From an uncultured Lachnospiraceae bacterium (GTDB lineage Bacteria; Bacillota; Clostridia; Lachnospirales; Lachnospiraceae), in assembly GCA_947631625.1 (NCBI GenBank), contig CANRMA010000020.1, positions 1 through 49,400 on the forward strand: a stretch of DNA of 49,400 nt. The letters run 5' to 3'. Under the pieces are notes generated by a model that did no database searches, was not told the origin of the DNA, and worked only from the letters and a program-made list of their open reading frames with translations. Of this stretch, positions 41,480-49,400 are shown piece by piece; the first letter of the stretch is position 1; every line of letters begins with the position of its first letter. The translations under genes were made by a program, and so were the position numbers.

Positions 41480-42730
41480 ATGGGTAGGATTTTCAGTGAT
41501 GAGACTGAACTTGGTCTGAAATACGTATGCTATGAGGAGAGACTTAAAAAAGGAAAAGAAGGTTTTGAGATTTTGGAAAAGGCCAGCGCTGCCGGAGACG
41601 GAGACGCAAGCTGCATACTGGCCCGCTGCCTAAACGGCGGACAGTACATATGGTCAGGGCACAGGTTCCCTGTGGACGAAAAGAGGGCGGAAGATTTGAT
41701 ACGCCTTTCTGTGGAGCAGGGCAGCGCGCTGGGGGCGTTGGTGTCTATGCGCATGGGCGTGATGACTCCTTCTTTGGAACAAAAGATGCCTTTTGCCAGT
41801 CTGGAGGAGGCTTATAATATCGTGTTGGAAAAAGCCGATCTGGGTGACGCTTTCTGCCAGTACGCCATCGGAAATGTGTATTTCTACTGGGATTTTATCA
41901 GCATTTTCGGCAAGGGACGTGATTCTTTCCCGAGCGTAGAAGATTATCGGGAATATATACGTGAAAACGTGGAGAAATGCGCGGAATGGTTTCAGAAAGC
42001 CTTCCGGGGCGGTATGTATCTGGCAGGCAACAACCTGCACAATTATTATGCAAATGGAGATTCGGATGTGGACATCCCGCCGCGGCCGGACTTGGCGGAG
42101 GATATCTGGCGGCAGGGCGCGCAGTATGGATATCCAAAGTATAAATATATATATGCGGAACATCTCTATGAAAAAAAGGACTATGAAGAAGCTTTCCAGT
42201 GGTACAAAGAGGCTGCGGACGACGGAGAGCCGGAAGCTTCTTTTTGTGTAGGAAAAGCATATGAGCTAGGTCTGGGCGTGGAGAAAAATATTCACAAGGC
42301 TTTGGAGTGGTATGAAAAGAGTCTGGCAGAAAACGGAATGACTATAGCTACATGCAACAGACTGGGCGCTGTCCTGTATAAAGGCACCGACGGCATACCC
42401 ACCGATTACGGCAGGGCATTTCAACTGCTGACCTTCGCTTATAACGCGGGCAGTACATGGGGCGTTGACTGCCTGGGTCAAATGTACTTTTATGGCAGGG
42501 GCACAAGACAGGATTATGTCAAGGCCCGCGAACTTCTGGAAAAGGTGGACTGGAACAACAGCGAGGCGCATTATTGTCTTGGCTGCATCTACGCGCAGGG
42601 GTTGGGCGTAGCTGAGGATATCCCCAAAGGCGTCGCGCTGCTTCAGAAAGCCGGAAATTATACTCCGGCGAAGGAGGAGCTTTTGAAATACAAGAAGACT
42701 CTTTTCGGCAAATGGGTACGGAGAAAATAA
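41480..42730 (+). CDS. Sel1-repeat (SLR/TPR-like) protein
   Basis: A 416-residue cytosolic repeat protein. At least six Sel1-like repeats of about 36 residues are visible. Examples are EASFCVGKAYELGLGVEKNI followed by HKALEWYEKS; WGVDCLGQMYFYGRGTRQDY; and EAHYCLGCIYAQGLGVAEDI with PKGVALLQKA. Sel1 repeats form helical superhelices that bind proteins. Together with the upstream membrane protein and the XRE regulator it makes an uncharacterised unit; the role is unknown. Confidence 0.8.
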   Translation: MGRIFSDETELGLKYVCYEERLKKGKEGFEILEKASAAGDGDASCILARCLNGGQYIWSGHRFPVDEKRAEDLIRLSVEQGSALGALVSMRMGVMTPSLEQKMPFASLEEAYNIVLEKADLGDAFCQYAIGNVYFYWDFISIFGKGRDSFPSVEDYREYIRENVEKCAEWFQKAFRGGMYLAGNNLHNYYANGDSDVDIPPRPDLAEDIWRQGAQYGYPKYKYIYAEHLYEKKDYEEAFQWYKEAADDGEPEASFCVGKAYELGLGVEKNIHKALEWYEKSLAENGMTIATCNRLGAVLYKGTDGIPTDYGRAFQLLTFAYNAGSTWGVDCLGQMYFYGRGTRQDYVKARELLEKVDWNNSEAHYCLGCIYAQGLGVAEDIPKGVALLQKAGNYTPAKEELLKYKKTLFGKWVRRK

Positions 42731-42760
42731 ATTAAAATTATTAAATTGGAGGTTTGAAAA

Positions 42761-43096
42761 ATGAACAGTAAGCAGATGATGGCGGCGCAGGAAGCAATGA
42801 CCGAATGGTTATCCGATTCACAGGAATTAGGTAAAGCCCCTGGTAAAATAGAATGCGCGGGGGAGTTTGACTATAACGATATGCATTATTATATTTTTAA
42901 GTTTAAAACGGGAATTTTAGGAAAATGGCTTGTGGGGGTATGCGGAGGATTTGAAGATGATGATTTAGAGCCTTGTGGACATACATACAGCGAGATGAAT
43001 GTCTACAATGAAGCAACAGCGCAGAACGACTGTATCGCAATGATTGAAAAGATAATGGCTTATTGGAAAGCGCAGGCTCAACAATTCACGGATTGA
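42761..43096 (+). CDS. Small unknown protein (immunity-like)
   Basis: A 111-residue acidic soluble protein starting MNSKQMMAAQEAMTEWLSDS. It follows a very strong ribosome site (TTGGAGG). The middle, YNDMHYYIFKFKTGILGKWL then VGVCGGFEDDDLEPCGHTYS, shows alternating strands. The size, acidity and solitary position resemble polymorphic-toxin immunity proteins, but no family was recognised and no toxin is adjacent. Confidence 0.55.
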   Translation: MNSKQMMAAQEAMTEWLSDSQELGKAPGKIECAGEFDYNDMHYYIFKFKTGILGKWLVGVCGGFEDDDLEPCGHTYSEMNVYNEATAQNDCIAMIEKIMAYWKAQAQQFTD

Positions 43097-43220
43097 TAAA
43101 TACTAGAAAAGTTTTTGGAGTTATTTATGGCGGCGTTAAGTTCTCGCCATAAACGCTATTTGCATCAAAAGCGGGAGACGTGGCGTGGGTAATATAATAA
43201 GGGAAGAATGAGGGTGTTGA

Positions 43221-43424
43221 GGAACAAGGCATGCGATTGGCATAAGAAAAGATCCGCAGCCGATTCAACTGGATCAGACAGGAACGTTTGAACGGTCGAA
43301 ATGGGAAGAAAACAGGTTTTATTTTACCGGCAGAACGGGAAAAGAAATCTCGGCAGTGGAAGGAAGTATGAGGTTTATTTTATGCTGTGGTGTTTTAAAG
43401 GAGAAGTGTTTTTATAAGAACTGA
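43221..43424 (+). pseudogene. Short relic resembling the dead TnpB family
   Basis: Inside the 471-base gap between two small genes, a 67-codon frame without a start codon reads IRKDPQPIQLDQTGTFERSK and then WEENRFYFTGRTGKEI. This lines up with residues 168-203 of the dead TnpB at 9946 (KTPSQQKNDFFTVSPNGYRS, DEKGLYLTGRTPRRRIFI), the region before the RuvC-I motif. The frame ends at 43422-43424. No RuvC or zinc-finger part was found. The rest of the gap is purine-rich and holds nothing else I recognise. Confidence 0.4.
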
Positions 43425-43567
43425 TACGGAATGAAACAAAAGTCGGAAACAAAACTATTCAAAGGAAAGAAGTTGTAGGTAGCGTGAATAGCTGAGTGAG
43501 AGGTAGAGATATTGCAGCATAGAATAAAAAATCGAAAAACACAAACAGAAAAAGGAGAAAATCAGTT

Positions 43568-43969
43568 ATGAAAAATTTTAAGAGTTACACACCGGAAAAA
43601 TATTCTTCACCGGATTTTAAGCGGATAGAGGAAGGAATTTATAGGACAAAAAATCCATATGAGAACGAGGATATATTTGTCACTTCACTTTCGTTTGAAA
43701 TGGAGACGGAGTGTTACGGTGAAGAAGAAGGTTCTCCCCAAAATATCAGTCAGACACCGTTTGAGGATCTTCTGGACGAGTTTAATGTGTATGTTACCGA
43801 TTTTTACGACGAGCTGAACGAGCAGAGTGAAACGACGTGTTATCAGGAATTTGGCTCCAATGAAATAGAGGATATCCGAAAGCTAAGGACGATCATAGGG
43901 AAACGTTTTTATGCCGTTCCATACACAGATGAAGGCAATGACGAAGAATATCATGTAACAATCGAATAA
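43568..43969 (+). CDS. Small acidic unknown protein
   Basis: A 133-residue, very acidic protein (MKNFKSYTPEKYSSPDFKRI; YGEEEGSPQNISQTPFEDLL; YTDEGNDEEYHVTIE), with AAAGGAG eight bases before the ATG. No cysteine-rich, membrane or DNA-binding motif is visible. The composition would suit an inhibitor or immunity protein, but this is only an impression. Confidence 0.55.
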   Translation: MKNFKSYTPEKYSSPDFKRIEEGIYRTKNPYENEDIFVTSLSFEMETECYGEEEGSPQNISQTPFEDLLDEFNVYVTDFYDELNEQSETTCYQEFGSNEIEDIRKLRTIIGKRFYAVPYTDEGNDEEYHVTIE

Positions 43970-44083
43970 AGACCGATAATAACTACTGCAATCACAACTG
44001 AATAACAACACAGCGTAAGAGCGTTTAGAGAAATCTATGCCAGGTAAAAACAGGGTAACAGGCATAACAGCCAAATAAAAATA

Positions 44084-44112
44084 TTGACTGCAACATCAAT
44101 AAGTGATAAGAT
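44084..44112 (+). promoter_or_regulatory. Promoter of the type I antitoxin RNA
   Basis: TTGACT (44084-44089), 17-base spacer, TAAGAT (44107-44112), pointing at the 3' end of the toxin gene on the opposite strand. Confidence 0.65.
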
Positions 44113-44118
44113 ACTTTA

Positions 44119-44222
44119 TAGAAAAGGAAAGCACCCACTCCAAAGTGGATGCCTCACAAGGTTTAGCTAAGTGCCCTTACGGACACCGCCCCTCTGTTGG
44201 CAGACAGAGGGGCTTATTTTTT
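44119..44222 (+). ncRNA. Antisense antitoxin RNA of a type I toxin-antitoxin pair
   Basis: Predicted RNA of about 100 nt from the promoter at 44084-44112 to a strong terminator, GCCCCTCTGT/ACAGAGGGGC (44188-44197, 44204-44213) then T-rich. Its 3' end overlaps the end of the toxin mRNA on the minus strand, as in txpA/ratA-type pairs. An internal hairpin CCACT/AGTGG is also present. Confidence 0.6.
44188..44222. terminator. Bidirectional terminator shared by antitoxin RNA and toxin mRNA
   Basis: Perfect 10-bp stem at 44188-44197 and 44204-44213 with a 6-base loop. It is followed by TTATTTTTT on the plus strand. On the minus strand it directly follows the toxin stop codon. Confidence 0.75.
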
Positions 44223-44333
44223 GTGTTGCTTTTCCTTTCGGAGAAAGACAAGCAACGCTATAATTAAGCTGCCAAAGGCACATAACAAAGTTAATATGCC
44301 GATGAAAACCGAAATGATTTCAAAAGCTGTCAT
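44214..44333 (-). CDS. Holin-like type I toxin peptide
   Basis: A 39-residue peptide missed by length filters: MTAFEIISVFIGILTLLCAF followed by GSLIIALLVFLRKEKQHKK. It has one hydrophobic helix and a basic tail, the design of the putative holin-like toxins of Firmicutes (TxpA/BsrG type), which act on the cell membrane. GGAAGGAGGTGA lies just upstream of the ATG. The antisense RNA and shared terminator fit a type I toxin-antitoxin pair. Confidence 0.75.
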   Translation of the reverse strand: MTAFEIISVFIGILTLLCAFGSLIIALLVFLRKEKQHKK

Positions 44334-44357
44334 ATAACGTCACCTCCTTCCTATGTA

Positions 44358-44382
44358 CATCAGCAATACGAAACTGCTGATG
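44358..44382 (-). promoter_or_regulatory. Hairpin in the toxin mRNA leader
   Basis: CATCAGCA/TGCTGATG, perfect 8-bp arms around a 9-base loop, 25 bases before the toxin start. Such leader structures often restrain translation of type I toxins. Confidence 0.55.
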
Positions 44383-44447
44383 TCTCAATGGTTTAGGAGG
44401 CTGCCACCCTGTCATAGGTACTTTACTATGGCGTTTGCCACGTCAAT

Positions 44448-44476
44448 AATATATCATTTTTCGTATCGCAATTCAA
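44448..44476 (-). promoter_or_regulatory. Possible promoter of the type I toxin
   Basis: On the minus strand, TTGAAT (44471-44476), 17-base spacer, TATATT (44448-44453). This gives a leader of about 110 bases. Confidence 0.5.
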
Positions 44477-44609
44477 TGATTATTATACAAAAATAGAGCA
44501 ATCATCTCAAACAAGTAACACCAATTTCAAAAAATAAAATACACAAAAAATAAAACGCATATCCGAAAAATAAGGCTTTGAGACGCCTTATAAAAATTTT
44601 CTGAAAATT

Positions 44610-44652
44610 TTAGCACTCACCTCTTGACAGTGCTAACAAATAGTTATATTGT
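44610..44652 (+). promoter_or_regulatory. CIRCE operator overlapping the clpB promoter
   Basis: TTAGCACTC (44610-44618), 9 bases, CAGTGCTAA (44628-44636): the HrcA operator with a single mismatch to GAGTGCTAA. The -35 TTGACA (44624-44629) lies within it, and a TATTGT -10 follows after 17 bases (44647-44652). Repression by HrcA and induction by heat or misfolded protein are expected. Confidence 0.88.
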
Positions 44653-44705
44653 TATACTGTAACTAGAACAAAAAGGGCAAAACAAGCATAAAGGAGGCAG
44701 AGAGT

Positions 44706-47288
44706 ATGAATTTGACGAAATTTACCCAGAAGTCTATGCAGGCGGTTGAGCAGTGTGAGAAGCTGGCTTATGAATACGGCAATCAGGAAATCGAGCAGGA
44801 ACATCTTCTCTATGCCCTTCTTACGATAGAGGACAGTCTGATCTTGAAATTAATTGAAAAAATGGAAATAGATAAGAACTATTTCTTAAATCGCGCCGAA
44901 GAAGCGCTGAAAAAGCGTGTGAAAGTGCAGGGCGGGCAGATTTATGTAGGTCAGGATCTGAATAAAGCGCTTATAAGCGCAGAGGACGAGGCTAAACGGT
45001 TAGGCGATGAATATGTATCGGTAGAACATTTATTTCTGGCTATGATAAAATACCCTAACCGTGAGATAAAGGAGATATTCAGGGAGTACGCCATTACAAG
45101 CGAGAGGTTTTTACAGGCGTTATCTACGGTGCGGGGCAATCAGAGGGTGACTTCGGACAATCCGGAAGCAACTTACGATACGCTTGAAAAGTACGGTCAG
45201 GATCTGGTGGAAAAGGCGAAAGATCAGAAGCTTGATCCTGTGATCGGCAGGGATAACGAGATTCGTAACGTTATCCGTATACTTTCGAGAAAAACGAAAA
45301 ACAATCCGGTGCTTATCGGTGAACCGGGCGTCGGCAAGACGGCCGTTGCGGAGGGACTGGCGCAGCGTATAGTGCGCGGAGATGTGCCGGAAGGTTTGAA
45401 GGATAAGAAGATATTTGCGCTGGATATGGGAGCCCTTGTTGCGGGCGCCAAGTATCGCGGTGAGTTCGAGGAGCGTTTAAAAGCTGTGCTTGATGATGTC
45501 AAAAACAGTGACGGTCAGATAATTCTTTTTATTGACGAGCTGCATACGATAGTCGGGGCAGGCAAAACTGACGGGGCGCTGGATGCGGGCAATATGTTAA
45601 AGCCTATGCTTGCCAGGGGAGAGCTGCATTGTATAGGGGCTACCACATTGGATGAATATAGGCAGTATATTGAGAAGGATGCGGCTTTGGAGAGGCGTTT
45701 CCAACCGGTTATGGTGGATGAGCCGACTGTGGAGGATACGATATCGATATTGAGAGGCTTAAAGGAGCGGTACGAGGTTTATCATGGCGTAAAGATCATG
45801 GATAATGCGCTAGTGAGCGCGGCGGTTCTGTCACACCGCTATATTTCCGACAGGTTTTTGCCGGATAAAGCCATTGATCTGGTGGATGAGGCCTGTGCGC
45901 TCATTAAGACGGAGCTTGATTCTATGCCGACAGAACTTGACGAGCTGCGCCGTAAGGTCATGCAGCTTGAGATAGAGGAGACTGCGCTGAAGAAAGAGGA
46001 CGACAGGTTAAGTAAGGAAAGACTTGAAAATCTGCAGCGTGAGCTTGCCGAGTTAAAGGCCGATTTGGATAATCGTATGGCACAGTGGGATAATGAAAAG
46101 AATTCCGTAGAAAAGTTATCGAAAATACGCGAACAAATTGACGAGGTAAATAATCAGATACAGATAGCGCAGCGTGAGGGCGATTATGAGAAGGCGGCCG
46201 AGCTCAGCTACGGTAAACTGCCATCGTTAAAAAAGCAGCTTGAGATAGAGGAAGATAAGGTAAAAAGCCAGGATTTTTCGCTTGTGCATGAGAGCGTAAC
46301 GGATGAGGAGATCGCGAGGATAATTTCCAGGTGGACGGGAATTCCTGTGGCCAAGCTTACGGAAAGTGAGCGCAATAAGACTCTGCATCTGGATGAGGAG
46401 CTTCATAAGCGTGTGATAGGGCAGGAAGAGGGAGTAACCAAAGTAACGGAGGCGATCATCCGTTCCAAAGCCGGTATCAAAGACCCTACCAAGCCGATCG
46501 GTTCATTTTTGTTCCTCGGACCTACCGGCGTCGGCAAAACCGAGCTTGCCAAGGCTTTGGCGGCATCACTTTTTGACGACGAAAACAATATGGTCAGAAT
46601 AGATATGAGCGAATATATGGAGAAATATTCCGTATCGAGGCTTATCGGAGCGCCTCCCGGATATGTTGGTTATGAAGAAGGCGGGCAATTGACCGAAGCG
46701 GTCAGAAGAAAACCTTATTCGGTTGTGCTTTTTGATGAGGTAGAAAAGGCGCATCCCGATGTGTTCAACGTGCTTTTGCAGGTGCTTGACGACGGGCGTA
46801 TTACGGATTCACAGGGAAGAACCGTGGATTTTAAGAACACTATTCTGATAATGACGTCCAATATAGGAGCGGAATACCTTTTGGACGGAATAGACAGCGA
46901 CGGAAACATCAAGCCGGAAACAGAGAAACTGGTAATGGGCGATCTGCGTAATCATTTCAGACCGGAGTTTTTAAACCGTCTGGACGAGACTATAATGTTC
47001 AAGCCGCTTAATAAGGACGCTATAAGCGGAATAATCGGGCTTATCATAGACGATCTGAACAGAAGGCTTGAAGAGAGGGAGCTTGTTATAGAGCTTACGC
47101 CCGCCGCTAAGGATTATATCGTAGAGAATGCGTATGATCCTGTTTACGGCGCAAGACCGCTTAAACGTTATATCCAGAAATATGTGGAGACTTTGTCTGC
47201 GAAACTTATCCTTGCCGATAAGGTCGCGGCGAATGATGTGATTTTGATAGATGTGGACGGCAGCGGGCTTACTGCGGTTAAAAAATAA
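44706..47288 (+). CDS. clpB: ATP-dependent disaggregase ClpB
   Basis: An 860-residue Hsp100 protein of full family length. Residues 1-145 are the double Clp N domain. The first AAA+ domain has Walker A GEPGVGKT (205-212). A coiled-coil middle domain (about 400-520, rich in E/K/L heptads) is the feature that separates ClpB from ClpC. The second AAA+ domain has [12 protein letters not shown] and ends with [15 protein letters not shown]. It works with DnaK to pull apart protein aggregates. GGAGG lies ten bases before the ATG. The CIRCE element over its promoter shows HrcA control. No frame problem seen. Confidence 0.96.
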   Translation: MNLTKFTQKSMQAVEQCEKLAYEYGNQEIEQEHLLYALLTIEDSLILKLIEKMEIDKNYFLNRAEEALKKRVKVQGGQIYVGQDLNKALISAEDEAKRLGDEYVSVEHLFLAMIKYPNREIKEIFREYAITSERFLQALSTVRGNQRVTSDNPEATYDTLEKYGQDLVEKAKDQKLDPVIGRDNEIRNVIRILSRKTKNNPVLIGEPGVGKTAVAEGLAQRIVRGDVPEGLKDKKIFALDMGALVAGAKYRGEFEERLKAVLDDVKNSDGQIILFIDELHTIVGAGKTDGALDAGNMLKPMLARGELHCIGATTLDEYRQYIEKDAALERRFQPVMVDEPTVEDTISILRGLKERYEVYHGVKIMDNALVSAAVLSHRYISDRFLPDKAIDLVDEACALIKTELDSMPTELDELRRKVMQLEIEETALKKEDDRLSKERLENLQRELAELKADLDNRMAQWDNEKNSVEKLSKIREQIDEVNNQIQIAQREGDYEKAAELSYGKLPSLKKQLEIEEDKVKSQDFSLVHESVTDEEIARIISRWTGIPVAKLTESERNKTLHLDEELHKRVIGQEEGVTKVTEAIIRSKAGIKDPTKPIGSFLFLGPTGVGKTELAKALAASLFDDENNMVRIDMSEYMEKYSVSRLIGAPPGYVGYEEGGQLTEAVRRKPYSVVLFDEVEKAHPDVFNVLLQVLDDGRITDSQGRTVDFKNTILIMTSNIGAEYLLDGIDSDGNIKPETEKLVMGDLRNHFRPEFLNRLDETIMFKPLNKDAISGIIGLIIDDLNRRLEERELVIELTPAAKDYIVENAYDPVYGARPLKRYIQKYVETLSAKLILADKVAANDVILIDVDGSGLTAVKK

Positions 47289-47381
47289 TTATTGTAAAGG
47301 CCTGAATATATAAGATAGAAGATTGTGAAACTGTTGTCAAATATTTAAGTAGGGAAAGGACAAATAAGATGAATAGGATTT

Positions 47382-47579
47382 ATGGACCACCCTAACCGGA
47401 ACGTTGGCGAAGAGGATAATCTATTTTTTAACAAACGAGCTAACTTTATTCTGCTTATGAGCCTTATCATATTTGTAGTCTTTTTACTATCAAACAGCAC
47501 ACGATATCTGCTATTAGGAGCGCTTGTCTTTACTTTTATGTCTATATCCTTGATTATCGGTAATATTCAATATTTGTAA
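47382..47579 (+). CDS. Small two-helix membrane protein
   Basis: A 65-residue protein: a charged start (MDHPNRNVGEEDNLFFNKRA) and two hydrophobic segments (FILLMSLIIFVVFLL and YLLLGALVFTFMSISLIIG). The ribosome site is weak (AGGATTT), though an out-of-frame ATG at 47370 with a better site precedes it. No family recognised. Confidence 0.45.
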   Translation: MDHPNRNVGEEDNLFFNKRANFILLMSLIIFVVFLLSNSTRYLLLGALVFTFMSISLIIGNIQYL

Positions 47580-47591
47580 AAATAAAAAGGA

Positions 47592-47635
47592 GCTGTCGCA
47601 TTAATATAGAAATTAGTGCGGCAGCACTTTTATTA
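47592..47635 (+). terminator. Terminator after the small membrane protein
   Basis: GCTGTCGCATTAAT (47592-47605) pairs with ATTAGTGCGGCAGC (47612-47625) with two G-T pairs, then ACTTTTATT. Confidence 0.75.
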
Positions 47636-47759
47636 GCTGCCGGCATAGACATCACCTTCATATTGGATAATATGCGGAAAAATGGCTATTTTATACTTTG
47701 TGTGAGAGTTGAAATAATTAGTAGGAATGTTGTTAAAGTGAAAAATAGTTAAAAAAACA

Positions 47760-49352
47760 GTGGAAAATAATTTCCCGCTTAATGATGGACGTGGTATAAT
47801 AAAGGTAGAAGTTTCAATGGATATCAACGGTAATATCGACAAAAAGGTTGGTATCAATAACGTATATGAGATGGATAGCCTGTCAAGCAATGTTGTAGGA
47901 TTGATTGGCGTACCTGTAGAAATTAGAAGTAATGCGTCGTTTGATACTGCTACAATCCGGTTTACATATGATGAGACGGCGGTAATTTCATTTAATTCAA
48001 GCGCAAAAATCGTATCAGATTTTACGAATAATCAAATCGAATTAAGTAAAAAAGTAAATTCATTGACTGCTAGCGGTGGAACAAATGTAAATAATGGATT
48101 GTTAAAGACATTGGAAGTGTTTGATGGCCGAGAGACGGATAGGAGAAGAATCATTGTTTTAATATGTGATGGTGATGTGAATTATTATCAGTCTACAATT
48201 GACAAGTGTATTGAAAATGAAATACAGATATATGCAGTGAATCTACTAAATAGTTCATCACATTTATATCTGCAAAAAATGGCCGATCAAACAAATGGCC
48301 AATACTATTATGGATCTTCTGTAAATGATTTGTCTGGTATGTTGGGAATAATCCAGGATGATACCATAAATAAAATTGATCCTACAGATAATGATAGTGA
48401 TGGGTTGTATGATATTTATGAAACAGCAGGAATAAAACTGCCCAATGGACAGATCATATATACCGATCCGGCTTTAAAGGATACAGATGGTGATGGACTG
48501 ACAGACTTTGAAGAAACAGGTATTGTTTACAATGTTGATGATAGATACATTGGTCTTGGTACATATAAAAAGGTAAAATACTTTATAATGAATAGTGATC
48601 CAACCGCCGAAGATACAGATTTTGATGGCATAGGAGATAAGGAAGATTCCTCTCCCTGGTTTGCTGATCAAGTTACAAAAGATCTCTCAAATAAGTATAA
48701 AGATGTTGAATATTTAAATGTAGGTGGATTGAACGGAGGGAATCAAAACTGGTGGTATGATAAAACGAATCTTCATCCCGATAATATGTGGGATAAATAT
48801 ACGGATTATATTTTGTCGCCGGATTATCGAATGGAATCAATGGGCTGCGGCGTTGTTGCGATGACTGATCTTGAGTTATATATGACGCAGCAGAATGATG
48901 GATATTCTATACCATCAAAAGAAATAACATATGATAATGCGGACGGAAGTATAGAAAAAGATGATTATATGAAATATGCTGAATACAACAGGGATAACTT
49001 ATATTACTTGGGGGATAATACACTTAATTATTTAACAGGTGTTCTTCCTGCAAACATGGAACTTGGAATTATGTATTATTTAACGTCAAATAATCATCCA
49101 TATACAAATGCAAATTGGGCGCCTTATTGCGGTGGAAAAAGCGATACTAAAACTGGTATTGCAAACAAGATAGAGACCATGATCTCCAGAGACCTGCCTG
49201 TTGTTTTCTCATTTTATGCTTCTAGTAATAGTAAAGAAGATCGGCTTAAGCTTTATACTGAATTGAAGTATGCAAAAGAAAAGAATACCGCAAGATCAAA
49301 ATCTGTAAATGAAAACCCTAATCCCCCAGCTATGCTGGGGAGAATAGAGTAA
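47760..49352 (+). pseudogene. vWA/calcium-repeat surface protein with internal deletion and missing signal
   Basis: An open frame of 530 codons without a signal peptide. Residues 1-75 look like the strand-rich domain that precedes vWA in clostridial surface proteins (IRFTYDETAV). The text then jumps straight to the second half of a vWA domain: ISFNSSAKIVSDFTNNQIEL, TASGGTNVNNGLLKTLEVF, RRRIIVLICDGD. The DxSxS MIDAS half that should come first is absent, consistent with an in-frame deletion. Calcium-binding thrombospondin type 3-like repeats follow (DPTDNDSDGLYD, DTDGDGLTDFEE, DTDFDGIGDKED). Near residue 362 a MGCGVVAMTDLELYM block resembles C39-like domains. The start codon lies downstream of no good ribosome site. 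Probably inactive. Confidence 0.55.
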
Positions 49353-49400
49353 GCAAGAGCGTTAAAGACAACAGTAAAAAGCCTCCTATGATACAATGAG

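Overview
The window looks like a chromosomal segment of a low-to-mid GC anaerobic Firmicute, most likely a Lachnospiraceae-type clostridium. This rests on the protein styles (HrcA/CIRCE-controlled ClpB, a c-di-GMP-I riboswitch before a GGDEF protein, clostridial conjugative-element fragments, GGAGG-type ribosome sites). No rRNA, tRNA or CRISPR array was seen. The left 31 kb is accessory DNA; the right 18 kb looks more like settled chromosome.

Layout. 1-2.9 kb: DUF3800 and DUF4238 genes plus one broken gene. 3.1-6.8 kb: a graveyard of mobile-element and toxin-antitoxin pieces, including a type III (ToxIN/AbiQ-like) locus with promoter, repeat array, internal terminator and a toxin whose C-terminus runs into foreign sequence, an IS4-type relic, a VirB4-like tail, a frameshifted AbiEi antitoxin gene and a promoter-to-terminator structured RNA candidate. 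6.9-11.7 kb: a GC-richer module with a tyrosine recombinase between perfect 29-bp inverted repeats, a CDP-glycerol-transferase-like gene and a TnpB homologue in which all three RuvC catalytic acidic positions are replaced, followed by a probable guide RNA. A good minus-strand promoter lies just inside the left repeat. Inverting the segment would aim it at the transferase and dead-TnpB genes. I regard this as the most interesting system in the window: a phase-variable, recombinase-controlled switch over an RNA-guided repressor (TldR-like).

11.8-29.05 kb: a co-directional cluster of 14 genes for an unusual surface glycan or protein-glycosylation pathway. It holds a nucleotidyltransferase-kinase fusion, a KpsF-like SIS isomerase, a radical SAM/SPASM protein, two MptE/DUF115-like proteins (one fused to a DRE-TIM aldolase), a NeuA/KdsB-like cytidylyltransferase, glycosyltransferases, a 1070-residue methyltransferase/ferredoxin-FrhB/pyruvyltransferase fusion, a beta-propeller-like protein and a HAD phosphatase. 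A Rossmann-like domain recurs in at least six of these proteins. The cluster ends in a truncated ribulose-phosphate epimerase, then conjugative-element debris (helicase tail, GNAT-type toxin-antitoxin pair, broken ArdC).

31-49.4 kb: a divergent hydrolase/LysR pair; a YunG-like protein with a heterodimeric ABC exporter; a c-di-GMP-I riboswitch and GGDEF protein; an XRE regulator with a membrane protein and a Sel1-repeat protein; two small unknown proteins separated by a relic resembling the dead TnpB; a type I holin-like toxin with its antisense RNA; CIRCE-clpB; a small membrane protein; and a vWA/calcium-repeat protein that seems to have lost the MIDAS half of its vWA domain.
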